Shown: piece after piece, positions 17,059-24,545 of the stretch
How positions within the stretch are numbered: position 1 is the first letter of the stretch
Layout of the letters: the number at the start of each line of letters is the position of its first letter
From: JALSRK01 sp964461995
Lineage (GTDB): Bacteria > Acidobacteriota > Terriglobia > Bryobacterales > Bryobacteraceae
Direction: 5' to 3'
NCBI GenBank assembly: GCA_964461995.1
Contig: CAYWXL010000010.1
Location: 1 to 64,000 of the forward strand
Length of the DNA stretch: 64,000 nt
Program-made: the position numbers and the translations under genes
Notes under the pieces: generated by a model
Told to the model about the DNA's origin: nothing
Seen by the model: the letters and a program-made list of their open reading frames with translations, nothing else
The model's database searches: none

Positions 17059-18480
17059 ATGATCAAGACCAGCAGGCAACCGATACACACGAAGGTCGGG
17101 CGCAGGGCATTCTTGGGCGCCGGCGCCGCCCTCATGAGCGCGAGCTTCTGGGCCGAGGAGGACCTCGAAGCGGCCACCGCCCAAGTGCAGACCAACTCGA
17201 AGCCGTCCCGGCTCAAGATCACCGACATGCGGGTGGCGATGGTGAGCAAGGGCGCCGGCCGGGGCATCCCGATCATTCGATTGGATACGAACCAGGGGAT
17301 TCATGGCTACGGCGAGGTGCGCGACGGGGCCAGCAAGACCTACGCCTTGATGCTCAAGAGCCGCATCGTCGGCGAGAACCCCTGCAACGTGGACAAGATC
17401 TTCCGCAAGATCAAACAGTTCGGCTTCCACGCCCGGCAGGCCGGCGGCGTCTGCGCCGTGGAGATGGCGCTGTGGGACCTGGCGGGCAAGGCCTACGGCG
17501 TGCCGGCCTACCAGTTCCTCGGCGGCAAGTTCCGCGACAAGATCCGCATCTATGCCGACACGACCGAGTCTCACGACCCGAAGGTCTACGCCGAACGGAT
17601 GAAGAAGCGGATCGAGATGGGCCTGACGTGGCTCAAGATGGATCTGGGCATCGACCTCATCGCCGACACGCCGGGCACGCTGACCAAGCCGCTCGGACTC
17701 AGCCTCAAGGACGTCACGCACACCCAGCACATGTTTACCGGGATCGAGATCACGCCGAAGGGCATCCAGATGATGGCCGATTACGTGGCGGCGATCCGGG
17801 AAGTGATCGGCATGGAGGTGCCGCTGGCGGCGGACCACTTCGGCCACATCGGAGTGAACTCCTGCATCAAGCTCGGCAAGGCGCTGGAGCCGTATAACAT
17901 GGCCTGGCTCGAGGACATGATCCCGTGGCAGTACACCGAGCTGTGGAAGAAGATCACCGACTCGATCGACGTGCCCACGCTCACCGGGGAGGACATCTAT
18001 CTGAAGGAGCCGTTCCGGGTGCTGTGCGAGAACCACGCCGTGGACATCATCCACCCGGACCTGGCGAGCGCGGGTGGCCTGCTCGAGACGAAGAAGATCG
18101 GCGACATGGCCCAGGAATACGGCGTGGCAATGGCGATGCACTTCGCCGGAACTCCGGTCTCCTTTTTCGCTAACGTGCACTGCGCCGCCGCGACGGAGAA
18201 CTTCCTGGTCCTTGAACACCACTCCCTTGACGTGCCTTGGTGGGATGACCTCGTCACTGGCCCCGCCAAGCCCATCGTCCAGAAAGGGTTCGTGCCGGTA
18301 CCGGAAACGCCGGGACTCGGCGTCGAACTCAACGAAGAGGTCGTCAAAGAGCACCTCACCGAGCCCGGCTACTTCGAGCCCACGCCGGAGTGGGACAACG
18401 AGCGTTCCTGGGACCGGTTGTGGAGCTTCAACCCGCCCCGGCGGCCGAAGAAGCAGGTTTCGAAACTCATGAAGGCGTAG
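17059..18480 (+). CDS. Tat-exported mandelate-racemase/muconate-lactonizing (enolase superfamily) enzyme
   Basis: A 473-residue enolase-superfamily protein with a Tat-type signal (GRRAFLGAGAALMSASF at about residues 15-31). The barrel domain shows the three divalent-metal ligands on successive strands: Asp in AADHFGH, Glu in WLEDM and Glu in LTGED, and a histidine in MAMHFAG near the last catalytic strand. This is the dehydratase/cycloisomerase arrangement acting on sugar acids, but the specificity cannot be assigned. The N-terminal capping domain (GYGEVRDG) is intact. The start is ATG 17059 behind GGGAGGG; the track's longer start at 17020 lacks support. It is followed 43 bp later by another Tat-exported sugar enzyme, so the two probably act together in the periplasm. 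Confidence 0.82.
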   Translation: MIKTSRQPIHTKVGRRAFLGAGAALMSASFWAEEDLEAATAQVQTNSKPSRLKITDMRVAMVSKGAGRGIPIIRLDTNQGIHGYGEVRDGASKTYALMLKSRIVGENPCNVDKIFRKIKQFGFHARQAGGVCAVEMALWDLAGKAYGVPAYQFLGGKFRDKIRIYADTTESHDPKVYAERMKKRIEMGLTWLKMDLGIDLIADTPGTLTKPLGLSLKDVTHTQHMFTGIEITPKGIQMMADYVAAIREVIGMEVPLAADHFGHIGVNSCIKLGKALEPYNMAWLEDMIPWQYTELWKKITDSIDVPTLTGEDIYLKEPFRVLCENHAVDIIHPDLASAGGLLETKKIGDMAQEYGVAMAMHFAGTPVSFFANVHCAAATENFLVLEHHSLDVPWWDDLVTGPAKPIVQKGFVPVPETPGLGVELNEEVVKEHLTEPGYFEPTPEWDNERSWDRLWSFNPPRRPKKQVSKLMKA

Positions 18481-18523
18481 GGGAGCGGTCCGGTCAGGTA
18501 GGCTCCCATGGAAGGAGAGGGCG

Positions 18524-19369
18524 ATGAAGATCTCACGACGCGCTCTGATGGCCGGTTTCGGCGCCGCACTCCCGGCGCTTGCCAGACGGCGGCTGCCCGT
18601 ACCGGTCGGGCTGCAGCTCTATAGCCTCCGCTATCTGGCGAAAAGGGATTTGCCGGGAATGCTGGCGATGGCCCGCAAGTTGGGTTTCGAGGAGGTGGAG
18701 ACATCGGAGTTCTACGGCCGGAGCGCGGCCGCGTTCCGCAAGATGCTCGAGGCAGAAGGGCTGAAGGCCACGTCCATGATGGCGCTCTATGACCAGCTCG
18801 GCTCCGGGCTCGACAAGGTGATCGACGACGCTCGCGAATTGGGCGTCGCCTACGTCGTTTGCCCGGTGATTCCATACCAGCGGCATCTCACGGTCGAAGA
18901 GATCCGGCGCGCGGCGGCGGACTTCAACCGGTGGGGCGAGAAGATCGCCGCCGCCGGCCTGAAGTTTTGCTATCACGCCCACGGGATCGAGTTTGAGCCC
19001 TCGCCCGACGGTACCGTCTTTGACACCTTGGCCAAGCTGCTTCCACGCGAACGCGGAAACTTCGAGATGGACGTCTTCTGGATCGTCTATGGCCGTCAGG
19101 ATCCGGTAAACATGCTGCGGCGCTACCGGGGCCGGTTCCCGCTGATGCACCTGAAAGACATGCGCAAAGGCCTCGAACTCGGTGGCTTGCCGTCTGAGGT
19201 ACGCGAGGAGGACAGCGTTCCGCTCGGCCGAGGGCTCATCGACATCCCCGCGGTGCTCCGGGCAGCCAGGGAGACAGGCGTCGAGCATTATTACCTGGAA
19301 GACGAGGCTCCCGACGCGGACCGCCAGATCCCCGCGTCGCTCCGCTATCTAGAAAGCATCGAGCTGTAA
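18524..19369 (+). CDS. Tat-exported sugar phosphate isomerase/epimerase-like TIM barrel
   Basis: A 281-residue xylose-isomerase-like (AP-endonuclease-2 fold) protein with a short twin-arginine signal (MKISRRALMAGFGAALPALA). Core features are VGLQLYSLR, FEEVETSEFYGR, FCYHAHGIEF with metal-binding His, NFEMDVFWI (Glu and Asp), PLMHLKDMRKG and YYLEDEAPD. These match the metal ligands of the fold. Such exported isomerase-like proteins are common beside GFO/IDH oxidoreductases and DUF1080 hydrolases in periplasmic 3-keto-sugar pathways. The start is ATG 18524 after AAGGAGAGGGCG. The reaction is unassigned, and co-transcription with the upstream enolase-superfamily gene is likely. Confidence 0.8.
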   Translation: MKISRRALMAGFGAALPALARRRLPVPVGLQLYSLRYLAKRDLPGMLAMARKLGFEEVETSEFYGRSAAAFRKMLEAEGLKATSMMALYDQLGSGLDKVIDDARELGVAYVVCPVIPYQRHLTVEEIRRAAADFNRWGEKIAAAGLKFCYHAHGIEFEPSPDGTVFDTLAKLLPRERGNFEMDVFWIVYGRQDPVNMLRRYRGRFPLMHLKDMRKGLELGGLPSEVREEDSVPLGRGLIDIPAVLRAARETGVEHYYLEDEAPDADRQIPASLRYLESIEL

Positions 19370-19454
19370 CAAGCTGGCGGAGCCGGCGTTTTGCGCCGCC
19401 ATGGCCGGCGTGAGATCCTAAGAAAAAGAAAGCCCTGCCTTCTTTACCCCGGAA

Positions 19455-20444
19455 GTGAAAGCGTTGAGAATCGGATTCGTCAGTTTAGGCTGCCCGAAGA
19501 ACCTNNNNNNNNNNNNNNNNNNNNNNNNNNNNNNNNNNNNNNNNNNNNNNNNNNNNNNNNNNNNNNNNNNNNNNNNNNNNNNNNNNNNNNNNNNNNNNNN
19601 NNNNGGCCAGGACACGACGAGCTACGGCGAAGACCTGGGGATGCGGGACGGCCTGGCCACGCTGCTCGAGCGCTTGGCGGAGCTGCCGACGCCCCACACG
19701 AAATGGATCCGGTTCCTCTACGCCTACCCGAACCGGATCACGCAGCGGCTGCTGGATACGATCGCCGCCCACGAGGCCGTCGTGAACTACATTGACCTGC
19801 CGCTGCAGCACGCCAGCCCGCGGATCTTGAAGCGGATGAAACGAGGCGGCGGCGCCGGGCAGTTCCTGCGGCTGCTCGAGCGCATCCGCAAGACGATTCC
19901 CGGGGTGGCGATCCGGACGTCGATGATCGTCGGCTTTCCCGGCGAGACGGACCGCGATTTCGAAGAACTCTGCCGGTTCGTCGAGGAGGCCCGGTTCGAC
20001 CACCTGGGCGTTTTCTCGTACTCGGACGAGGAGACGAGCGAGAGCTATCATTTCGATGGCAAGGTCAGCCGCCGGACGATCTACAATCGCCGGCGGCGGC
20101 TGATGGCGATCCAGCGCCGGATCTCCCGGCGGCGCAACCGGGCCTTGGTGGGCAAGGAGTTCGTGGTTCTGGTGGAGGGACCTTCTGCAGAGACGGAACT
20201 GCTGTGGCAGGGGCGCCAGCCGGGACAGGCGCCGGAGATCGACGGTGTCTGTTATATCACCGACGATGACGGCTATCGACTCGCCCCTGGACAGTTGCGG
20301 CGGTTCCGCGTTGAGCGGGCCTCGGACTATGATCTGGTCGGGCCGCTCCTGGGCGCCCCGCTAGATTCGGGAGCGGCGCGTGAAGCGAACCTGTTGCCCG
20401 TGCTGCCCATGGCTGGGGGGCAGCCCGCCGTTCGTCGCCTATGA
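19455..20444 (+). CDS. rimO: Ribosomal protein S12 methylthiotransferase RimO, interrupted by assembly gap
   Basis: RimO is a radical SAM enzyme that methylthiolates an aspartate of ribosomal protein S12. The N-terminus (RIGFVSLGCPKN) and the post-gap part are diagnostic: QDTTSYGEDLG, IDLPLQHASPRILKRMKR, MIVGFPGET and a C-terminal TRAM-like domain with GQAPEIDGVCYI. The 100 N between them hides the MTTase cysteines after the first one and the CxxxCxxC radical SAM motif. By comparison with E. coli RimO about 170 residues (about 0.5 kb) are missing, far more than 100 nt. The start is either GTG 19455 or TTG 19464; the latter gives the usual MRIGFVSLG start with GGAAG 8 nt upstream. The stop overlaps the yacG start (ATGA). 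Confidence 0.88.
   Translation: MKALRIGFVSLGCPKNXXXXXXXXXXXXXXXXXXXXXXXXXXXXXXXXXXGQDTTSYGEDLGMRDGLATLLERLAELPTPHTKWIRFLYAYPNRITQRLLDTIAAHEAVVNYIDLPLQHASPRILKRMKRGGGAGQFLRLLERIRKTIPGVAIRTSMIVGFPGETDRDFEELCRFVEEARFDHLGVFSYSDEETSESYHFDGKVSRRTIYNRRRRLMAIQRRISRRRNRALVGKEFVVLVEGPSAETELLWQGRQPGQAPEIDGVCYITDDDGYRLAPGQLRRFRVERASDYDLVGPLLGAPLDSGAAREANLLPVLPMAGGQPAVRRL
19505..19604. other. Assembly gap (100 N) inside rimO
   Basis: A fixed-size block of 100 N. Its flanks do not overlap in sequence, and the encoded RimO is short by about 170 residues, so the true missing length is estimated at about 0.5 kb. Confidence 0.95.
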
Positions 20445-20629
20445 AGTGTCCGATCTGCAAGAAGCCGGTCAAGTTCGGCGATCCCTACATGCCGTTTTGC
20501 AGCAAGCGGTGCAAGCTGATCGACCTCGGCAACTGGGCGTCGGAAAAGTACGTGATCTCGACGCCGATTGACCCTGACGCTGAAATCCTCCGCGAAGATC
20601 CGAGCCGGGAGCAAGACGGTGAAGACTGA
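20441..20629 (+). CDS. yacG: DNA gyrase inhibitor / zinc-binding protein YacG
   Basis: A 62-residue treble-clef zinc protein. The four ligands are C3, C6, C20 and C24 (CPICKK ... FCSKRCKLIDLGNW), followed by ASEKYVI, the complete YacG signature. In E. coli YacG binds GyrB and inhibits DNA gyrase. The gene overlaps rimO by 4 bp and the downstream pgpA by 11 bp, so it is part of the rimO-yacG-pgpA-cinA transcription unit. The tail after residue 45 is acidic and probably disordered. Confidence 0.93.
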   Translation: MKCPICKKPVKFGDPYMPFCSKRCKLIDLGNWASEKYVISTPIDPDAEILREDPSREQDGED

Positions 20630-21083
20630 TCTTGCTCGGTGGCTCGCCACGTGGTTCGGGTGCGGCTATTGCCCTGTCGCGCCCGGAACAGCCGGTTCCA
20701 CCGCCGCGCTCGCTATTGCCTGGGGCTGGTCGGGCGCATTCGGGTGGTCGCAGTGGCATTGGCTGGCCGCTGCCGCGGCGATCGTGCCTGTCGGCGTCTG
20801 GGCCTCGGGCGTCGTTGCTCGCGACACCGGCCGTGACGATCCGGGTATAGTGGTGATAGACGAGGTGGCTGGGCAGTGGCTGGCGCTCGCTGCCGTACCC
20901 ATCCTCGGCTGGAAGAGCGGTCTGGCGGCATTTCTCTTGTTCCGGCTGTTCGATATTTGGAAACCCCCGCCCCTCCGCTGGCTGGAGCGGCTCGGCGGCG
21001 GTCTCGGTATTATGGCTGATGACGTCGCCGCCGGCCTCTACGCGGCGACGGTGCTGCTGGCGGTAGGCGGCTGGTTGTGGTGA
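20619..21083 (+). CDS. pgpA: Phosphatidylglycerophosphatase A
   Basis: PgpA dephosphorylates phosphatidylglycerol phosphate at the inner membrane in phosphatidylglycerol and cardiolipin synthesis. The 154-residue protein has the family motifs GCGYCPVAPGTAGS near the N-terminus, DDPGIVVIDEVAGQW in the middle (metal-binding acidic residues) and MADDVAAGLYA near the end, with several hydrophobic helices. The start chosen is GTG 20619 with GGGAG seven nt upstream, which gives an 11-bp overlap with yacG; the ORF could extend to TTG 20568 but that would overlap yacG by 62 bp. It is in an operon with rimO, yacG and downstream cinA. Confidence 0.9.
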   Translation: MKTDLARWLATWFGCGYCPVAPGTAGSTAALAIAWGWSGAFGWSQWHWLAAAAAIVPVGVWASGVVARDTGRDDPGIVVIDEVAGQWLALAAVPILGWKSGLAAFLLFRLFDIWKPPPLRWLERLGGGLGIMADDVAAGLYAATVLLAVGGWLW

Positions 21084-21085
21084 AC

Positions 21086-22114
21086 ATGGCGATCAGGAAG
21101 CGAGGAGACACCAACCCTGAAATCACTGCTGTGATACCGGCGGCCGCGATTCCGGGTGGTGAATTCCAGATTCGCGGCAAGGGCTTTTCCCGCGAAGCGC
21201 GGCCGACGGTACGTATCGGCGACCAGCCGGCCCCGGTGGTGATCGGCTCCGACACCTTCATCATCGCGAGGGTTCCGGAGGGCGCCATCGTCGGCGAACT
21301 CACTGTAGAGAACGGCAGCGGCGGCAGCGCCGTCTGGACGTGCGACATCGGCCTGCAGATCGCCGATTCTTTGCATCCCGTAGCCAATCCCGCCATCGAT
21401 GCCCAGGGCAACATCTTCGTCACCTTCAGCGGCTCCCGGGGCCAGAAGACGCCCGTGGCCGTCTATCGGGTAGATCTCAACTACAACATCCAGCCGTTCA
21501 TCACCGATCTGATGAACGCCACCGGCCTCGCTTTCGACCGCCAGGGCATGCTCTACATCTCCAGCCGCCACGACGGCATCGTCTATCAGGCCACCGACCA
21601 GGGTAGTCTTTCCGTGTACGTTGAAGGCATGGGCGTCGCCACCGGACTCGCCTTCGACGAGGAAGAAAATCTTTACGTGGGCGATCGCAGCGGCACGATC
21701 TTCAAGATCAGCCGCGACCGCCAGATCTACGTCTTCACCACGCTGGAGCCCTCGATTTCCGCTTACCACCTCGCCTTCGGTCCCGAAGGTTACCTTTACG
21801 TGACTGGTCCCACGACTTCAAGCTACGACTGCGTCTATCGTGTCTCGCCCGCCGGCGAGGTCGAGGTCTTCTACCGCGGCCTCGGCCGGCCCCAAGGGAT
21901 GGCCTTCGACATCGAGGGCAACCTTTACGTCGCTGCTTCCATGGGCGGGCGCAAGGGCGTTGTCCGGATTGACCCGGACCGAAACGCCGAACTGTTCCTC
22001 TCCGGCCCCAATATCGTCGGCCTGGCTTTCACCCCGTCCCGGGCGATGATTGTCGCCACCAACAACGCCCTCTATCGAGTGGACGTGGGCATCCAGGGGC
22101 GCCCGCTGCCCTGA
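21086..22114 (+). CDS. IPT/TIG domain plus NHL/SMP-30-like beta-propeller protein
   Basis: A 342-residue protein with an N-terminal Ig-like TIG fold (about residues 10-88: PEITAVIPAAAIPGGEFQIRG split as landmarks PEITAVIP and GGEFQIRGKGF) and a six-bladed propeller made of repeats such as GLAFDRQGMLYISS, GLAFDEEENLYVGD, LAFGPEGYLYVTG and GMAFDIEGNLYVAA. Blades of this kind bind ligands or proteins outside or inside the cell; no signal peptide is evident. It is translationally linked to pgpA (alternative GTG starts at 21077 and 21080 would overlap its stop) and lies 18 bp before cinA. Its role in this housekeeping operon is unknown, though the same gene order could hint at a cell-envelope link. 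Confidence 0.75.
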   Translation: MAIRKRGDTNPEITAVIPAAAIPGGEFQIRGKGFSREARPTVRIGDQPAPVVIGSDTFIIARVPEGAIVGELTVENGSGGSAVWTCDIGLQIADSLHPVANPAIDAQGNIFVTFSGSRGQKTPVAVYRVDLNYNIQPFITDLMNATGLAFDRQGMLYISSRHDGIVYQATDQGSLSVYVEGMGVATGLAFDEEENLYVGDRSGTIFKISRDRQIYVFTTLEPSISAYHLAFGPEGYLYVTGPTTSSYDCVYRVSPAGEVEVFYRGLGRPQGMAFDIEGNLYVAASMGGRKGVVRIDPDRNAELFLSGPNIVGLAFTPSRAMIVATNNALYRVDVGIQGRPLP

Positions 22115-22132
22115 GTCGCTGGTCGTTTGCTT

Positions 22133-23371
22133 ATGAACGCGGAAATCATCGCGGTCGGCTCAGAATTGCTGACGCCGGCCCGTATCGACAGCAACTCGCT
22201 TTATCTCACAGAGGAGTTGAACAACCTTGGTGTGGAGGTCGTGGCCAAGGCGGTCATTGGAGACGACCGGGCGCGGCTGGCCGAAGCGGTGCGGTCGGCG
22301 GTAGGGCGTAGCGAGATCGTGATCACTACCGGCGGGCTCGGGCCTACCGAGGACGACGTCACGCGGGAAGCCGTCGCCGAAGCTCTGGGCAAGAAACTCG
22401 TCTATCGTCAAGAGATTTGCGACGCTATCGAGGCCCGGTTCCGTCGCCTGGGCCGCAAAATGGCCGAGATCAACAGGCGCCAGGCGTGGCTGATCGAAGG
22501 CGCCGAAGCGCTCGAGAACTCCGAGGGCACGGCGCCGGGGCAGTGGGTCCCTCTCGGAGACCGCCAAGTCGTGGTGCTGTTGCCCGGCCCCCCCAGGGAA
22601 CTCAAACCGATGTTCACCAATGCCTGCCTACCGCGCCTGCGGCAGATGGTCCCGCCCCAGGTGATCCGGGTACGGCGTTACCGCGTCGCGGGGATGCCGG
22701 AGTCGGACCTCGACCAATTGATTTCGCCGGTCTACAAGCGGTACTCGAACCCGGTAACCACCGTGTTGGCGGCTCCCGGCGACATCCAGATCCACCTCCG
22801 CGCCCGGTGCGCTACCGAGCAGGAAGCCAAGCGACTCCTCGACGAGGTAGGCTCACAGATCGAGGCGTTGTTGGGAAGCCGCATCTACTCGCGGGACGGC
22901 GAGCCGTTGGAGGCGGTCGTCGGCCGCCGTCTGGCTGTGCGGGGCGCTTGGCTGGCGGTGGCGGAAAGCTGCACGGGCGGCTTGCTGGCGCAGCGGATCA
23001 CTTCCGTGCCAGGGGCGTCGAAGTACTTCAAAGGCGGGTTCCTCGTCTACACGAACGAACTGAAACAGGAGCTGTTGGGGGTTCCACGGGATCTCCTCGA
23101 CCGTGAGACGGCAGTGAGCGAGGCCGTTGCGCAGGCCATGGCCTCCGGCGTCCGGGAACGGACCGGAGCCGACTTCACTGTGGCCGTCACTGGAGAGGCT
23201 GGGCCGGACACCGGTTCCGGCCGGCCGGTGGGCGCCGTCTGGGTAGCGGTGGTCAGCCCCGAGGGAATCCGTACAGAATACCGGCAGTGGCTCGGCGACC
23301 GCGACCGGATTCGCACGCTGGCTGCTCACCAAGCCCTCGATCTGCTGCGCCGGGTATTGGAAAACTGCTGA
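22133..23371 (+). CDS. cinA: CinA-family nicotinamide-nucleotide amidohydrolase
   Basis: A 412-residue two-domain CinA protein. The N-terminal MoCF/COG1058 domain (about residues 1-170) has GSELL, TTGGLGPTEDDVTREAVA and LPGPPREL; in characterised CinA proteins it has ADP-ribose pyrophosphatase activity. The C-terminal PncC domain (about 255-410) has LAVAESCTGGLLAQRITSVPG and AVTGEAGPD, typical of NMN deamidase, which recycles pyridine nucleotides. The start is ATG 22133 (a TTG six bases earlier is possible). It closes the rimO-yacG-pgpA-TIG operon; cinA next to pgpA is a common arrangement. Confidence 0.93.
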   Translation: MNAEIIAVGSELLTPARIDSNSLYLTEELNNLGVEVVAKAVIGDDRARLAEAVRSAVGRSEIVITTGGLGPTEDDVTREAVAEALGKKLVYRQEICDAIEARFRRLGRKMAEINRRQAWLIEGAEALENSEGTAPGQWVPLGDRQVVVLLPGPPRELKPMFTNACLPRLRQMVPPQVIRVRRYRVAGMPESDLDQLISPVYKRYSNPVTTVLAAPGDIQIHLRARCATEQEAKRLLDEVGSQIEALLGSRIYSRDGEPLEAVVGRRLAVRGAWLAVAESCTGGLLAQRITSVPGASKYFKGGFLVYTNELKQELLGVPRDLLDRETAVSEAVAQAMASGVRERTGADFTVAVTGEAGPDTGSGRPVGAVWVAVVSPEGIRTEYRQWLGDRDRIRTLAAHQALDLLRRVLENC

Positions 23372-23424
23372 AGACGTTTGTCTTGATCTTGCGGCGGGCC
23401 GGACGGGCCGGCAACGCGGCCGAC

Positions 23425-23757
23425 TCAGTCCGCACGAACGAATTCGTACCGCTCTAACGTGGCAGCCATGGCGATCCCTGCCTCTTCCTCGTCGTCCCCG
23501 GTGTGGTGGTGCCTTACCACCTTGCCCACACAGTGGAGCTGGATGCCGTTTTGCCGGTTGCCTCCTGGCTGGAGCGTAATCAGATACTCGATGGGAGAGC
23601 CGATCTGAAGCTTCACGTTCGAGCGGAACAGCACGCCCGCAGAGCTGAGATTCATCGTTTCGCCTTCCTCGTCCAGGTGGCGCTCACCCTCCCGGACCAG
23701 CTTAATCGGCAAGCGCAGATCGAATCTCTTGCTTTTTCGCTGATCCGACATCTCCAT
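23425..23757 (-). CDS. PilZ domain protein (c-di-GMP effector)
   Basis: A 110-residue single-domain PilZ protein. The c-di-GMP-binding signature is complete: a basic N-terminal RKSKRFDLR motif (RxxxR type) and NLSSAGVLF, equivalent to D/NxSxxG. It should bind cyclic di-GMP and act by protein-protein contact, for example on motility, adhesion or polysaccharide output; no partner is next to it. The start is ATG 23757 with GGAGGAG upstream (ATG 23751 is also possible). It converges on cinA. Confidence 0.85.
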   Translation of the reverse strand: MEMSDQRKSKRFDLRLPIKLVREGERHLDEEGETMNLSSAGVLFRSNVKLQIGSPIEYLITLQPGGNRQNGIQLHCVGKVVRHHHTGDDEEEAGIAMAATLERYEFVRAD

Positions 23758-23963
23758 CTCTTTGACTCTCCTCCAACTCTATTCCCTAGGCTGCGGCCGG
23801 TCAATAGGAGAGTTCAGGCGATAGTCCTATAGAGTTCTGGTACGCTGTGGCGGGATTCAGGGTTTTTCCTTAGTGTCCACTCCTGCCAGGGCGATTCCCC
23901 TGGCATTCCTCCCGTGGGCAGCTCTCGGGGCCAGGATTGAGTTGGCGCCACTCCGTTGGCAAA

Positions 23964-24437
23964 ATGTACTTCATGATGATGTTTGCGTCGAAACCGCTCG
24001 AACCAGGCACTCCCGCTCCACCGTTCATCTGCCCCGACGAGCGGGGGCGCGTATTCATCCTGAATCAGCAGAGGGGCAAGAAGGTCGTTCTCGTCTTTTA
24101 CCCGGCCGACGACACGCCCGTGTGCACGAAACAGCTCTGCGAGCTGCGGGATCACTACGAGGAGGTCCGGAAGGCCGGGGCGGTCGTCTACGGGATCAAT
24201 CCCGGCGACGGCGAAAGCCACAAGCGTTTCCAGGAGAAGCACAAGCTGCCCTTCCCGCTGCTGGTCGATGCCGGCAAGCGGGTGGCGAAGCTCTACAAGT
24301 GCGGCGGCTGGCTGGTGAGGCGCACGGTCTACATCATCGACGAGAAAGGCGTGATCCGGTACGCCAGGCGGGGCCGCCCGCCGGTTTCGGAGCTGCTCGA
24401 GGCGCTGCGGTCGATCGGGGCTTCGGCGGCGGCGTAA
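23964..24437 (+). CDS. Peroxiredoxin, Bcp/PrxQ subfamily
   Basis: A thiol peroxidase of the AhpC/TSA fold. The peroxidatic cysteine is C54 in DDTPVCTKQLC, with C59 as the resolving-cysteine position usual in PrxQ/Bcp enzymes. KFQ-type helix and GGWLVRRTVYIIDEKGVIRY complete the domain. The start is uncertain: ATG 23964 is chosen, while the ORF continues to a TTG at 23937, and ATG triplets follow at 23973 and 23976; no Shine-Dalgarno is visible. A second Bcp-type enzyme is at 38097-38579. It is cytoplasmic. Confidence 0.82.
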   Translation: MYFMMMFASKPLEPGTPAPPFICPDERGRVFILNQQRGKKVVLVFYPADDTPVCTKQLCELRDHYEEVRKAGAVVYGINPGDGESHKRFQEKHKLPFPLLVDAGKRVAKLYKCGGWLVRRTVYIIDEKGVIRYARRGRPPVSELLEALRSIGASAAA

Positions 24438-24482
24438 GCCGCGTGGGGGAGCCGGGCGGCGGGGCGGCGCAAAGAGGATCGC

Positions 24483-24488
24483 TATACT
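24483..24488 (+). promoter_or_regulatory. TATACT -10-like element upstream of gltX
   Basis: TATACT sits in the 108-bp spacer before gltX, about 57 nt before the GTG start. The context (cgcTATACTgag) fits a sigma-70-type -10; no convincing -35 is visible. Confidence 0.4.
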
Positions 24489-24545
24489 GAGGGTTTGGCC
24501 GGCGGATGCGAACCGCCGTCCATCAAGCTGAGGCAGGACCACACC

